From Humulus lupulus (Eukaryota; Streptophyta; Magnoliopsida; Rosales; Cannabaceae), in the NCBI RefSeq assembly GCF_963169125.1, contig NC_084793.1, positions 39,148,578 through 39,212,577 on the forward strand: a stretch of DNA of 64,000 nt, in the 5' to 3' direction. Below are positions 24,597-36,759 of this stretch, one piece after another. The translations under genes were made by a program, and so were the position numbers. Within the stretch, counting starts at the first letter, position 1; the number at the start of each line of letters is the position of its first letter. Below the pieces are notes generated by a model that had not been told where the DNA came from, did no database searches, and saw only the letters and a list, made by a program, of their open reading frames with translations.

Positions 24597-25981
24597 TGAT
24601 TGTGAAAATATGATACACAACTATACGTAATCGATTCAAGTAATATAGATAGTAAATAAAGTATCGTTCCCACAAGGACTATCAACCAATTACCAATAAA
24701 TGCTTTTAAATTTCTATTTGGCTGTCGAAAATAGATCGATTTTTAAACTAAGACTTAAAATTAAAATAAACTTTGCAACAATAAAGATTGATTCAATATA
24801 ATTAAAAACCTAGGGTGTTAACTTCATCAACTTTTCATTCGATTAATTTTATTAATCAGTTCTAAATTTCTTTCTTCCTATTCTAATAGCAGGTTAACAT
24901 AAATCGATTCCTATTTTTTTTCAAGATATAATATATCAACGTATATTGATGTTTTCTACATCTCTATGATAAACTTAAACATATAACAGACATTAAGTAT
25001 AGAAATATAATTACTACACAAGTCATACATGTACTTTCGTCCAATATGTAACAATAGCATATTCAATTATCATCTTTCGAATTTTGAATCAAAATCATAA
25101 ATCAAGCAAATGTTGATTAGACATTTACTTGCATTAAGCAAACATTATATAGATTAGAATAAAGAAGAAGAATCAATAGAACATCATAAATAGATTACAT
25201 AGAAATTTAGGTGACTATATTAAACCCTAGATATGGATGTTTAGTTCATATCAGACATGACTAAAATAATAAAATAATTATTCATAAACATAAAATTCAA
25301 AGACTTGAAGAAGAAATAAAAAGTATGAAAGTGTAGAAAAACTAATCTTAGAATCAAAATTAATCTCTAAACTCGTAATTAAAATCTGACCTAACCCTAA
25401 TTAAACATAAAGTCTGAATTTATACTAAGAAAAAAACACGAATTCCTTTTTTTCATAGGCGAGCCACAACTTGGTATTTCCTAGGTCGCGGCCCGTGTCA
25501 TTTTTAAGGCCCTCCAAAGTCTGAGTAGGTCTTCAGGCGCTGCGACTCTCTAAACCCCAGTAGCGGCCCGTGTGTTGATGTCCTCCTGGTTTCGCCTCTG
25601 ACTTTCACTAGCACCGCGACTTATGAGAGCGAGTCACGACTCTAATTCCCTTCTGCAACCATGAGCTTCTGACTTGATTAGGGTCGCGATCCTTAAGCCC
25701 ATGCCACGACTCTAATTCCATTATTTTCAAATTTAAGCCTTTCAACATCCTTCCTTCATCAAAATCTTATTTTAACTCGTCCTTAACACCATTTTGATTC
25801 AAGCGATCACTGAAAGCTCCCTTTTTTTACAATTTTCTCTTTTTTTTTATATTTTTCTCATGATTCAACGCACCAACCTACAACAAAGACAAAAAAAAGC
25901 GTAATCTTGTACAAAATAAACATAAATACTCAAGATTACCATAAAAACACATCCTAAAACAACACTAAAATAGAGTTATAA
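24597..25981 (-). mobile_element. Solo LTR (TGATAAC type)
   Basis: About 1,385 bp. Its end organisation matches the LTR at 54761-56246: TGATTGTGAAAA with a 'GTATCGTTCCCACAAGGAC' block at one end and a decayed TAGAGTTAT.A terminus at the other (CA mutated to AA). Flanks are AAAAA on both sides, a weak duplication because of low complexity. A GC-richer stretch at 25480-25720 has repeated GTCGCGGC/CCGCGACT words. No internal coding region, so solo. Confidence 0.6.
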
Positions 25982-27210
25982 AAAAAGTGGTAAGATTCAT
26001 TATTCAATTATAAAAAAACAACGATTTTTCTCTGATATTTCTTTTTTTCTTCCAACGATATTAATTAAATAAGAAGATAACATATTATATCAACAATCAA
26101 TAATACATATTTCTTGTAAATCTGAGTGAGTGCACTTATGAGGGCACGTATCCTTCCTCGGGGGCAATTAATACTAGAAAAAATTATACATACCACTTTA
26201 AATTTCAATTTTTTTTGAAAAATATAGAATTGTACAGAAAATATAATTATACGAATAATAGTTTGTTACGGTTACGTAATTACCTGTTACAATTTTCTAT
26301 TTAGTCTATAATTATTGTTTACAAAATTATAATAAATGGTTATAAACTTGTAAATTTTAATTACAAATTTATAAACTTTGCTTAAAAAAAATTATATTAT
26401 TATAAATTTTTAAACTTTGTTCACAAAGAAAAATTCTGTATTTACGATTATGCGACTTTGTATTTTTATAATTTTTTACGAATTGTATATTTTTAGTATT
26501 TTTTTTTTTAAATCTTAATCATTTTTGTGAATTTCCCTTGATACTAATAGTGTGGGCTATACTTAAAAAAATATATGGATATGGGCCTAAGGCCGACAAA
26601 TCATAATACTGGGATTACTTGATAATTACCTATTTTTAGGGTTAGTTAATTAAAATTAGTCATTAAATAAACTCAGTTAAATTTTATCTATTGTCATAAT
26701 GACATTTCTCGTAGTCTCATTACTTATTCACGTATAATTTATGTATGACTAAAGTATATAATTAAATTAGTAGATTAAAATCAAATAAATATTTAGTGTA
26801 AAAAAGCTAGGCCGACAACCCATAATAGTTTGTTTGCCTCCCTCTAATGCCACGTGTCACACAACATTGAATGCTTCAAATAGGAGCCAACCAATATGGT
26901 TTTGTGATCTATTGTTTCTCTTAGCTCTTCTCTCTTATCCCATCCCTTCCTCTTTTTCTGTCGTCGTTTGACCCTACTTGTCTACAACTCAAACGACAAG
27001 TATCTCCCCAAAATCCACACGAGTCTTTGCTCCCCACTTTTTTTGTTTTTTAAAAGATTTATTTTCACTTTATTCCTTTAAATGTAGCAAATTGTTCTTA
27101 AAACAAGAGGTAAGAATTAATTTTTTTTTTACAAAAGGTCCAACAACGACGAACAGTACTATGTATATGACTGAAGAAGTAATAATAACATGACAAACAA
27201 TAGTAATGGA
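25982..27210. other. AT-rich spacer 3' of the ankyrin gene
   Basis: Holds the 3' flank of the minus-strand ankyrin gene. No other gene supported. A G-box-like CCACGTGTC occurs near 26851; no promoter is assigned to it. Confidence 0.55.
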
Positions 27211-30166
27211 CTAGGTGGAAAGAGCAACCTTGTAACTACGCTGAGGAACCTTCTTAAAATTGGCCCATATAAGATCAAGATAGAGAGGAAATTGGGCTAG
27301 AGCAAAAAAAGTTACGGGCAAGCATGTAATGGCATAGACAGGAAAAGCTGCGTATTTGAGCTTTTCTTGAAGAACAAAGAAATGGCCAGCGCAGAAAGAA
27401 ACCAACATGGAAGCAATGGACACAAACAGCGACGTTAGCCCCACTAACAGCTTTCTCGGAAGGTCTCTACCAAAATCCTTTTCTTGGTACCGAGACGTGA
27501 GTATTGCGAGGAACATGACAACGGAGGTGACTGAGAAGCACAAGGCCACCAGTGACGTTATGGCGAAAATCTCAAAAGCCGGCTCATCTTCTAGGATTGG
27601 TTTACCACTGTTCTCGTTGGTGCCTCCCGGGACAGCGGTGGACGTAGCGAAAGCAACTGTCGCGATAAGGGCGGCCACCACGGAACAGGACTCGGAGGTG
27701 TTTGTTAGCCACTCTCCGCCGGATTGGACGAGGCCCTTGTGTGTTTCGGTGAAGAGGTCCTTTGCTGTCTTGCGGTTTTCGTTGTAGCGGACAAAGAAGT
27801 TTGGTGGCATAGATGTTTTCACAAACTGTACCAACATTGAAAAAATCAATGTTATATGAGATCTTATAATGCTACAGATAAATAGATAGATAGATAGATA
27901 GATAGATCATTTTTGTATCAAGATTACCAAAAAATCCTTATTACCTCATACCATTTGATTTCCCACTGCATTTGCAGAGCAGCGCCTGGGATTAGCCAAG
28001 GCTTATAGTCTCCCAACATGGCGGCGAGATGCAACGCACTGTTCCCTTTGTTGTCCACTTGTTGAAACACACTGTCTTTCAAGATGTTCCTCTTCAACAA
28101 CATCTTGAACACGTGCGGTTGCCGGTTCTCCACCGCCAATAGCACTATGTTCTTCTTCTCCGAGTTCATGTCGTGGATTGCCACCGGAAAAAGCTCAAGG
28201 ATTTTCTCTACCATTTCCGTCACACCATTTTTTGCCGCAATTAATATGGCTGTCTCCTTCTCTCCTACATATATGCATATTTTTAAATTTAAAAGTTAAT
28301 TATGCAATGCAACAGTGTTATATGGATGGAGTGTAATATTATTCAAGTACCTTGTTGATTATCTATATGGTCATTTTCTTGTTGGTTAGTTGATTTGGAA
28401 GGGTTATCAAAGGTAGATGGATTAATCAGCTTCATGCTACGCAAAAAAGTTGCATCTCCACTCTCAAAAATCTCATAAGGCTTAGTTTCGTCAATTTCGT
28501 CGAGGGGCTGTACTACTGCTTCTGGGCTTGCTCCGGTGTTCTCGTACTCATACATAGAAGCATTTTTCAGAAGTTCATTCAAGATTTGAACTGACCATAC
28601 ATGCTTCTCTTTCTTTTCCCTTATTCTTTGTATCATCCTAGATCCTGATTCAAACAATAATTACATGGAAAAATAGAAAAAGCTAATAAATAAAACGAAA
28701 CATATTATACTTTTTTTTTATCACTTGATATGTACATGTTTCCATACCGAATCCAAGAACGATTAGCAATGACTTGCATAGGTTCTTGAAAAGGTTGAAG
28801 CAGGTTGCGTAATTAGGTGGAAATAATTGATGACCTTGAGCTCCAGGGATTGTCTGCAGCCCTGCTTAAAATATTATGTATAATAAGGGTCGTTTGATCA
28901 CTTGTTTATTCTCTTTATGTTAATATATATATATATATATATATATGTACATATTTTCTCACCCTTGTGTTGTGTGTTTTGGGCAACTTTCAGTGCTTCA
29001 GGGTTCTCTGTATCATGGTTTGTGCTTTTCTGCAGCAGTACGTCTTTCTTGATAATGACTGAAGCACAAAATGTCTTGCATCATTCATTTGGTTTCTTGG
29101 AGTTCATACGTAAAATTATCACGAGTATTATGAGTTAAATAATGATAAACTACGATATAGATATATATAACTATATATTTGTACCAGTTTCAATGGCATG
29201 CATCAGAAGCTGAGCAAAATTGACGCAAGATTTATAATTTTCCGGATAACTGTCTTTCTTTTCATCCTTTGTTCTCTTCATCAGTAAAGAAAGGTCTGAT
29301 TTCGGTTCTGGCCTGAGCTCATCTACAAACATAACTTCATTCCAAATAGCCAAAATAAATCATTATATTTTTCTTTAACAATTTAGTCAATTGCGAGAAT
29401 GTATACTTAGTAGTGCTCAAGAAACGCCTACAATGGTAAATGAGGCTGTGCCAGTGACCAAGGTTACTACCACTTTTGAAGGCAAATGGCTTACTGGCCA
29501 AAATATGAAGGGGAGAAAGTCCATGCTCGTCAACAGAGTTGACTAGTTTTGGGTACAGATGAATTATCTGAAATGCCAAGTCTGTGTATACACTCAAAAT
29601 ATCCATCTTTTTGTTAGCTCAACAAAACTAACTGATCAATAATAATGAAATTGCTACTCACCGAAGTACTCTCCTGAGATTGCGCAATGAAGAACTGTTT
29701 GACCGTCGTGTCTCCGGCAATAAGAGCCGTCGTGATGAGGGTCACAAAAGCTTTGTAGGCATAGGAAAGCTTCCTTCTTACCTCGAAGAGCAGCCAAAAA
29801 CAGAGGAGTCTCACCATCTTTGTTACGAACTCCAACCAACGATCTATCAGCCTCAGCCAAACAGAAGCACATTGTCACGTTCCCTATGGAGGCCGCGAAA
29901 TGGAGAGGAGTGTTCCCTCTGTCGTTTTGAATACTGAGCACTGCTATTGATTTTAAAACGACTTGTCGTACGAGGGCTTTGATCACTTCTTCTTGGCAGT
30001 CAGACACCGCTACGTGAAGTGCCGTGTCCCCTGACTTGGTGATCTTTGTTCTATGTGCTAGGTCGTTTCGCTCGTATAGTTTTACGACTGATTCCCATTC
30101 ACCTTTCATGGCTATGGTGAACAATTCTTTCTTCATATCTTCCATTTCTGCACTCCAGTTCTCCAT
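27211..30166 (-). CDS. Ankyrin-repeat/PGG-domain membrane protein (ACD6/ITN1-like family)
   Basis: Eight exons reconstructed by eye: 30166-29662, 29581-29432, 29334-29185, 29058-28963, 28861-28748, 28644-28351, 28264-27945, 27825-27211, stop TAG. Total 2,244 bp, 747 residues, with no internal stop or frameshift. All introns are GT-AG; the exon 2 donor (GTAGGC) is weak. N-terminal ankyrin repeats include [30 protein letters not shown] and GQTVLH; a further set in exon 7 includes [10 protein letters not shown]. Exon 5 carries the family block [12 protein letters not shown]. Exon 8 has the PGG domain with [24 protein letters not shown] and four hydrophobic segments, predicting a C-terminal membrane anchor with cytosolic ankyrins. 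Relatives act in salicylate-linked defence and salt/ABA responses; the role here is inferred only at family level. It is the only intact nuclear gene in the window, sitting between retrotransposon blocks. Confidence 0.9.
27884..27907 (+). repeat. (GATA)n microsatellite in the last intron
   Basis: About six GATA units inside the intron between exons 7 and 8 of the ankyrin gene. Confidence 0.9.
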
Positions 30167-30769
30167 GGCTGCAGATCTGTCCTTTCTATTCTCTAATGAA
30201 GCTCACCGAAAATGGTTGTTCTTACGTGCTTCCTTTGCATAGTTTTTTTTTTATTATTGCAATATGTATTTCAACAAAAAGAAAGAAAAAGAAAAGACAA
30301 AGATAAAGAAAAAAGAAAAAGGGTAAAGTGGATAGTGCTTGATTCAGTAACGTCTTCTACAATAGTCTCTCAAGTCAATTTGAATCCCAGTATTATATTG
30401 CATGTTTATACAAAAAAAGAAAAAAAGAGAAAGAACTGGGTACGAAAACCCTGAACCGGGAAACAATAAGAATAATACTTTGGTAAGAGAGAAAGAGTGA
30501 GAAAGCAATGTAATGGCTAGACTTTTGACTAATGAGATAAAGAAGCGCACCATGTGATAAGAGTTGAAAAAAAAGGAGTTATTTTTCTTGAATGGATCTA
30601 ATGTCCCCCAAAATATGCCATTTGTGTTTTGATATATTAAGGAAAAAAATCATTTAACCCGGTCCCAAAGATTTGAATGGTCCCGCACCCACTAAAATTG
30701 CCACACAACACAGATGGAAGGGAGAGTTGCAAAGATGGTGAGTGTGGTGGAAGAAAATGATAATAGATT
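30167..30769 (-). promoter_or_regulatory. Upstream region of the ankyrin gene
   Basis: About 600 bp between the start codon and a LINE fragment. On the minus strand an ATAATAAAAAAA stretch at about 30243-30254 could act as a weak TATA-like element, and a TTGACTT word (W-box core) lies near 30374. Neither is decisive. No competing gene seen. Confidence 0.35.
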
Positions 30770-31075
30770 TCTTTTTTTTTTTAGCAATGAAACTTATTCA
30801 TTGAAAAATATATCATATAATCTCATACAACCTCCAAATCTAAATTGCTAAAAAAAAAAATCTTCTAGCTAAACAAGTTCATTATCCACGCTATGAGTAT
30901 GCACTGTCAATCCATGAACAACTTTATTAGTTGTATGACTACCATGAGTTAGTACTTCTGGAGAATTTGACAATAAACTTGCTATATTTTCTAATAAATA
31001 CCCCAAGTCATTGAAAAATAATGTTCTCTTGGAGTAAACAATCACATCTGACAAACAATCTCTCTTGACATGTAC
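30770..31075 (-). pseudogene. LINE-type RNase H fragment with oligo(A) tail
   Basis: Minus-strand open frame at 31054-30869 (continuing to about 30785 with stops) resembling the plant LINE/RVT_3 RNase H C-terminus: DCLSDVIVYSK at the start, a central FFNDLGYLLENIASLL, then NKVVHGLTVHTHSVDNELV. In the family the corresponding part reads N-K-V-A-H-x-L-A. It is followed on the minus strand by a run of A (T run at 30770-30782). This is a 5'-truncated non-LTR retroelement remnant upstream of the ankyrin gene. Confidence 0.65.
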
Positions 31076-31880
31076 AAAGAAAGACTAAGATAAATATTCT
31101 AATCTAGAGCTACTAATAAGGCCACACATTCCACTTATATAACTGTAAAACAACCTATAAAACAAAATAACATACAAATACTACATTAAAAAAAAAAATA
31201 CTAAATTTGATCATTGCAATAAAAATATAATACAATAAAAAAAATTGTGTTGTAAATGTTCTACTCGAGCAGAAAGACCATTTAAAGTAACCGAATGAAC
31301 AATAACTCAATACAAAAATAACTTAGTTATAAAAAATTATTAATGAAATTGAAATAAAAAGAATAGTATCATATGATGATGCATTAATAAGTAAAAGTTA
31401 AAAAATGTAAATAACAAATATCTATTTTGAAAGAAAGAAAAAAAATTATTTTATTTTATATATTAAAAACTTTAATAACTTAAAATACGATACTTAACAC
31501 AAAAAAATCACAAAACATATGTAAAATTTAGACAAAAGGATACTATCATATATTTTATTAATCAGTGTCTATTATTAACAATATAAGTTACAATAAACTT
31601 CAAACCAAACAAAATCAACAAATATTTAATTCAAATGATGACAAACATAATAATATAATTTGTGCATAGACTGCACTATATATGAAGAGAATGGAATGTT
31701 AAGATATAAAAATATAATAAAATTGACCAATGTGTTATATATTGACCAAAGTGTCTACGGAGATAACTTTTTTATTATTTTATTTTATTTTTATAACTTA
31801 AACCTAAGATAAACCATTTCAAATTCATAGTGATCGGAAAAGATCATAAAAATAAAATATAAATTAATACACATAACATA
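31076..31880. other. AT-rich spacer, no gene seen
   Basis: Very AT-rich. No coding, RNA or transposon-end signal supported. Confidence 0.6.
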
Positions 31881-32276
31881 CACTACAATCAAAAGAATTT
31901 TTACTGTCGCCCCTAAAGACCATAAAAGTCACCTTTAATAATGTGCGGCTAATACTATACATTAGGAGCGACAAACAAAATTTGACATGTTACCTCGATT
32001 TGTCGCCATTGGTATGTATCTCGTCGCCCCTAATAATTGATTAGGGCCGACACTATTAATTTCGACAACATAATAACTATATTCTAAGTTATCCCAAAAA
32101 TTAAAAGCTTGCAAATGACATTCAGAAAATTCCAAAAACATTCACAATATATTATAGATCAAATTCAAACACTAAAACATCATACACATAAACACAAATT
32201 AATAACACTAAACTTGTCTACACACATTCACAATATATTTTTCTTTTCATTCGTTAGTACACAAAATCTGTCTATA
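31881..32276 (+). mobile_element. CACTA-like transposon end with subterminal repeats
   Basis: Starts CACTACAATCAAAAGAATTT, the classic CACTA (En/Spm) terminus form CACTACAA.AAAA. Subterminal copies of GTCGCCCCTAA occur in both orientations within 160 bp: about 31908, 31966 (inverted, TTAGGAGCGAC), 32002 (diverged), 32024, and inverted near 32041. The sequence is then cut by the Tat-like LTR starting at 32277. The other CACTA end is not seen. No transposase is present in this part. Confidence 0.6.
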
Positions 32277-32897
32277 TGTTAGAAAAGCCCAATAAGTCAG
32301 TCGGACTAGCTAACCAGGCTCAATAAGCCAGCCAGACTAGCCAGTAAGGTCCAACCTAATGTAAATGGGCTCACATATACTGAATTAACCACCCAAATGA
32401 CCAATCCATACCCGAACTCGAATCTGAATACAATCAGTCAGCTAGGGACCTTGAAACGGTCAAAGTACACACTTCCATTCCTGAGAAATTCGGAAGGTGA
32501 CTACTTGAAGCAAGTCAGACGAAGGAGGAGGGAAGAAGGGCAACGACAGGGAAAATGACTATAAGGAAGACCCTAAGGGAAAGTGGAAAATCATCTTATA
32601 ACCATTACTCTGAATACTCTCTTTGACTAGCAATATTCTCTCGAGTTGATCCTATCAAGCAAGTCGAACCAGTTAGACTGACCTGACTAGATCGTCAAGC
32701 TCCGCCGTCACCAACGTCGTCATCCTAACCATCTTTCTACTCAATTATTTGTTGGGAGTATTTGGCTTTATACTTTGCAAATCAACAATTAATAATGAGA
32801 ATAATTTAATATTTGAAACCCTAAATGCTAAACAAGAACATTATTCAAAGTATGAATGCAAATCTTGATAATCAAATAAACATGTTCATAGTATAAA

Positions 32898-35339
32898 TGT
32901 AACGACCCAAATTCGCTAATAAGGCTTAAGGGCCTTGATTAGCGTGCCAGGAGGGCATGATGGGATTTATGTGTGATTTTAATGATTTAAATGCATGGTT
33001 ATGATTTAAAGCATGTTATATGACTATTTTTTTATCTGAGATGCATGACTATGTAAGTTAGTGTGCATGTAGGCCCGGATCGTGTTAGAAGGGCATAATT
33101 GTAATTTTGGCCATGATTGGGCGTACCTGTATTGATATGTGTTGATTGTTGAGGCCACAGTGGTATGTGGATGTATCTGTGCTTTGTGACTCGAGGCGAT
33201 CCCAGTGAGCAGGCTAGCGGAAAGTGTCGACAGGAATTTATACCCAGCTCGGGGCGAGCCTGGGGGTATGAACGGGAATTCAGAGAAATAGATTGAGATT
33301 TATTTTGATGATGGGGGATAATTATTTGGTGATTTATCAGGTATTGGGAAGCAACGGGAAAATATTAGAGGCACTTGAGGATTAACGGGAATTGGGTGAA
33401 TGACTAAAATGACCCTACTTGAACAAAAGGATTTAGAATTTATAGGGAGGGCGTTTTGGTCATTTGGCTTTTGGAGATAGGTTTTTTTTATAAGGCTTTA
33501 TAGAGAGAGGGAATGCTGAAAGAAAAAGAAAAGAAAGAAGAAGGAAAGAAAGAAAAGAGAGAAAACAGGGGGGGTTTTCTCAAGGAACGATTTGTGCGTT
33601 CTTGCACCGTTCCTCTCTGTTTTTCTTGGGGAAAAGCTCGGTGGAGAGCTAGGATAGGCTGGGCATCAAGAATCTTAAGGTTATACTTGAAGATTTGGCA
33701 AGGATTAGCAAGAACACATCAACTTTTGAGGTAAGTTTTAGAGATTTCAGTTTTAAGGGTTTTTGATGGTTTGAGCTGTGTTTTGAGCTGAGTTGATGGG
33801 AATTTTAGGGAATTTCTGGGCAAGCCTTGATGAGGAACAAGCTAAGGAGGTCTAGGTTTGAATCAAGGTCGAAATTTGCATCAATGGTAAGAATTCTAAG
33901 CCTTTAACTTTGTTGTTGACTGAATTTCTGAGTTTAGGGTTGATCATGGTAGATTTTGAGTTTTGGGTTGCTTGAGCTTGGGATTGAGTTCTTGGGATGC
34001 TTGGGATGAGTGTGAGGTGTTTATAAGCTTGATTTTGGGTTTGGAAAAGGTTTGGGGAAGTTTGGTTTGAGATTGGTTGGAAGAAATCGCAGAAATGCGA
34101 TTTTGGGATTTCTGGGCTGCAACTAGCGCTACAGCGCTAGTCAGTGGGCGCTGTAGCGCTAGTCCCTGTTTCTGGGGGGTGCATTCTGCTTGTAGCGCTA
34201 CAGCGCCCTCTTTAGAGCGCTGTAGCGCTGCACTGTTCACAGAGGGGAATTTTTTATTTTTGATGATGGATTTTGACCTAGGGTTCGGGGCTTGTTTCCG
34301 CCACTTTGTTTTGGGGATTTGGGACTTCCCAGGGGCTCGGGATTGGTCCCGAGGCTAGGTATTCGGACTTGGGGTTCGGTGTTGACTTTGACCTATGTTT
34401 GTGCCTAGGTGTGCGCTAAGGCTCGGGTGGGATCGTGCTCAAGGAGTCAGGCGATCTAAGCTATTGATTGGAAAGGTAAGAAAACCGTAACACCCGATAA
34501 TAGGGCATGGCCCCACTGTGTGATTGTAGGGCATGGCCCCGGATTGTATTATGTGTAAATGTTAACCTTAAATGAACCGTGATGTGTGTGAATATTCATT
34601 TCGAATGTACTATATGTGTGATTATGATGAAATGAACGGCAAGGGCCGAGTACGGCGTAGGCCGGGGCGGCCGTGGGGCCGAAAGTAACACCTAGCACAT
34701 GGGATGCTATAGTCAGGGCGGGGCCCGGTGGATACATGTGTTATGCTATATTCAGGGTGGGACCCAAGGGATACATGAGTTATCCTCGCGGTGAGAACCG
34801 ATACCCCAGGCTTCGGTAAGGCTCTGGGGAGGCTTGGCCGTGTTTGCTTAGTCTAATGGTTGACTTGTTTATCTGTGGATTATCTGTTATGATAAACTGT
34901 ATAAACTGCATATGTTATGTTCTGCATGAGTTTTCTTGCTGGGCTTCGGCTCACGGGTGCTCTATGTTGCAGGTAAGGGCAATGACTGAGTCAACCAACC
35001 ATGAGTACGGAGAGCGTGAAGCGACGCGTACATGTTTGGCCTGCCCGACTGCTTTGGTTGGGGGTTTATTCGAAAATGGCTGTAATAATCTATGATTTTA
35101 TGATTTCTTAACTGTAACCTTATTTCAAGATGTAATTAGTTTTCAAACCTTATTTTGGGATCCCAAATGTTTAATGATAGAAGTTTTAATGAAACGACGC
35201 ATTTTCAAAGATTACAGCCTTAACTTTTAATTAGTCACACTTTTGCTCAAAACCTCGGTTAGCGAGTTCATTGCACACTATTTCGTCTTAAAAAAAAAAA
35301 ACTCACTTAGTAACGGCTCTAAGGAAGTAGGGCGTTACA
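32898..35339 (+). mobile_element. Tekay-type solo LTR
   Basis: 2,442 bp, TGTAACGACCC to GGGCGTTACA, flanked by ATAAA on both sides (32893-32897 and 35340-35344). Same landmarks as the LTR at 5325-11800: GCTGGGCTTCGGCTCAC at about 34940 and GCGAGTTCATTGCAC near 35263. No internal region, so a solo LTR. It carries two long GC hairpins at 34123-34231 (see findings). Confidence 0.93.
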
Positions 35340-35695
35340 ATAAATGAATATCTTGATTATAAGAAACTAAGTGATTACATGATGATAAGATGAACTTAGA
35401 AGCATTGAATCATCAATGCTAACAATGAAAACACAATAGAGTAACACATAACAAAGTTAGGGTTAGATAGATATAACCTTTGATTTAGAGAAACTAAAAT
35501 ATTTAAACTTGGGGAACTTCTAAGGCTTATACACAATAAGAATATTGTTATCCAAAATCTCAATTCCAAGTCTTCCCTTATTTCTCGAAGATTTAACTAA
35601 ATAGAATGAGATTTTGGATTTAACAAGCCTTAAAACTCATGCAAGTCAAGCAAAACTTGATGAATTTCTTGGAAAAAACTTTGGTCTTTGAGAGT

Positions 35696-35696
<1 letters not shown>

Positions 35697-35728
<32 letters not shown>
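35697..35728 (+). repeat. (AG)n microsatellite in copia A 3' LTR
   Basis: About 32 bp of AG; homologous position to 58397-58435 in the 5' LTR, with different length. Confidence 0.95.
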
Positions 35729-35730
<2 letters not shown>

Positions 35731-36759
35731 GGAGAGTATGATCAAGTCTTTACAACTCTAGTAACCCATATTTATAGTGTAGGCATCGTCATTAGTCTAA
35801 CCAATAGGATTAGAGCATTTAAAACACATCATTTGGAGCATTTTACGTAATTGTACGACTCTGAAAGACTGCTACAAGTGATACATCCCCTACTAGCAGG
35901 TGATGCATCGCTTGTTGCGACTTTTGAAGCCCTTCGCATTTTGGCGATCCTACACCACTTAGGGGCGACACATTGCCACCCCCTCTGATTTTGGACCACT
36001 CCAATGGTCCTAAAATTTCTCCAAATACTACCAAAATTTTTGGGAATGTTTGGATACCTCATTGTATCACTTTAGACCCATAAAAGTCAGTTTTAGATGC
36101 CTTCTGCACATTCTCATATTTTCACTTCTCCTTAAGTGTAAATTGTTAAGTGTTTTGCACCTCAATGTGTAAACAACGTAACCATTATATTTAACCGATC
36201 TCAACATTCCCCAACTTGGTTAAATATAATCCTCTCTTCTTAGATTAACAATTTTGGTGCATAAAATAAATTATCTTTCGATTTGAACTTTAGGTTAGTG
36301 AAAGTATTACAAAGCCTTATCGAAGTCAATGGTTTCTAAGAGGTTGAATCAAGTACTCCTTAATGGTAGGACCGGTAACACCTCACACACCTCCACTTGA
36401 CTATTAATTTTCTCACTATCGCGCTTAGCACTTTTCATGGCCTTGTGCTCATCCATTTCATGAACTTTTTGGGGAGAAAACTCCAACTCCCATGAGAGGA
36501 GGCACCACCTCTAAGTTCACATAGGTGAAGTTCTTACAACATCTTTGCTACCTTTAGAGATTCTTGTTGCACACAATTGAACTTCATTAAAAGCCCTAGG
36601 CTTAACCCTCACTCGGTAGCAACCAACACTAACCATCCTTGGATGGAACTCATGATTTTGTTAGTGTTGAAACTATTCACCCAATATTCTTATCCATTGA
36701 ACTCTTGCTCTTGATGTTCAAAAGTTTGGAGTTGGGCTGCCATCATTGGTGAATATATT

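Larger units (their letters stand above)
32750..36206 (-). mobile_element. 3' LTR of copia A (holds nested LTR)
   Basis: Matches 57903-58886 along its length once the 2,442-bp insert at 32898 and its 5-bp duplication are removed (about 1,010 bp). It contains (AG)n at 35697-35728 at the same place as the longer (GA)n in the other LTR. The inner flank on the minus strand is purine-rich AAGTTGGGGAA, a likely polypurine tract at about 36207-36218. Confidence 0.9.

Noticed and set aside
27407..27787. Plus-strand 126-codon frame opposite the PGG exon
   Set aside because: Shadow of the conserved coding exon on the other strand.
33944..34358. Open frames around the GC hairpins
   Set aside because: Arise from the hairpin sequence in a Tekay solo LTR; no homology recognised.
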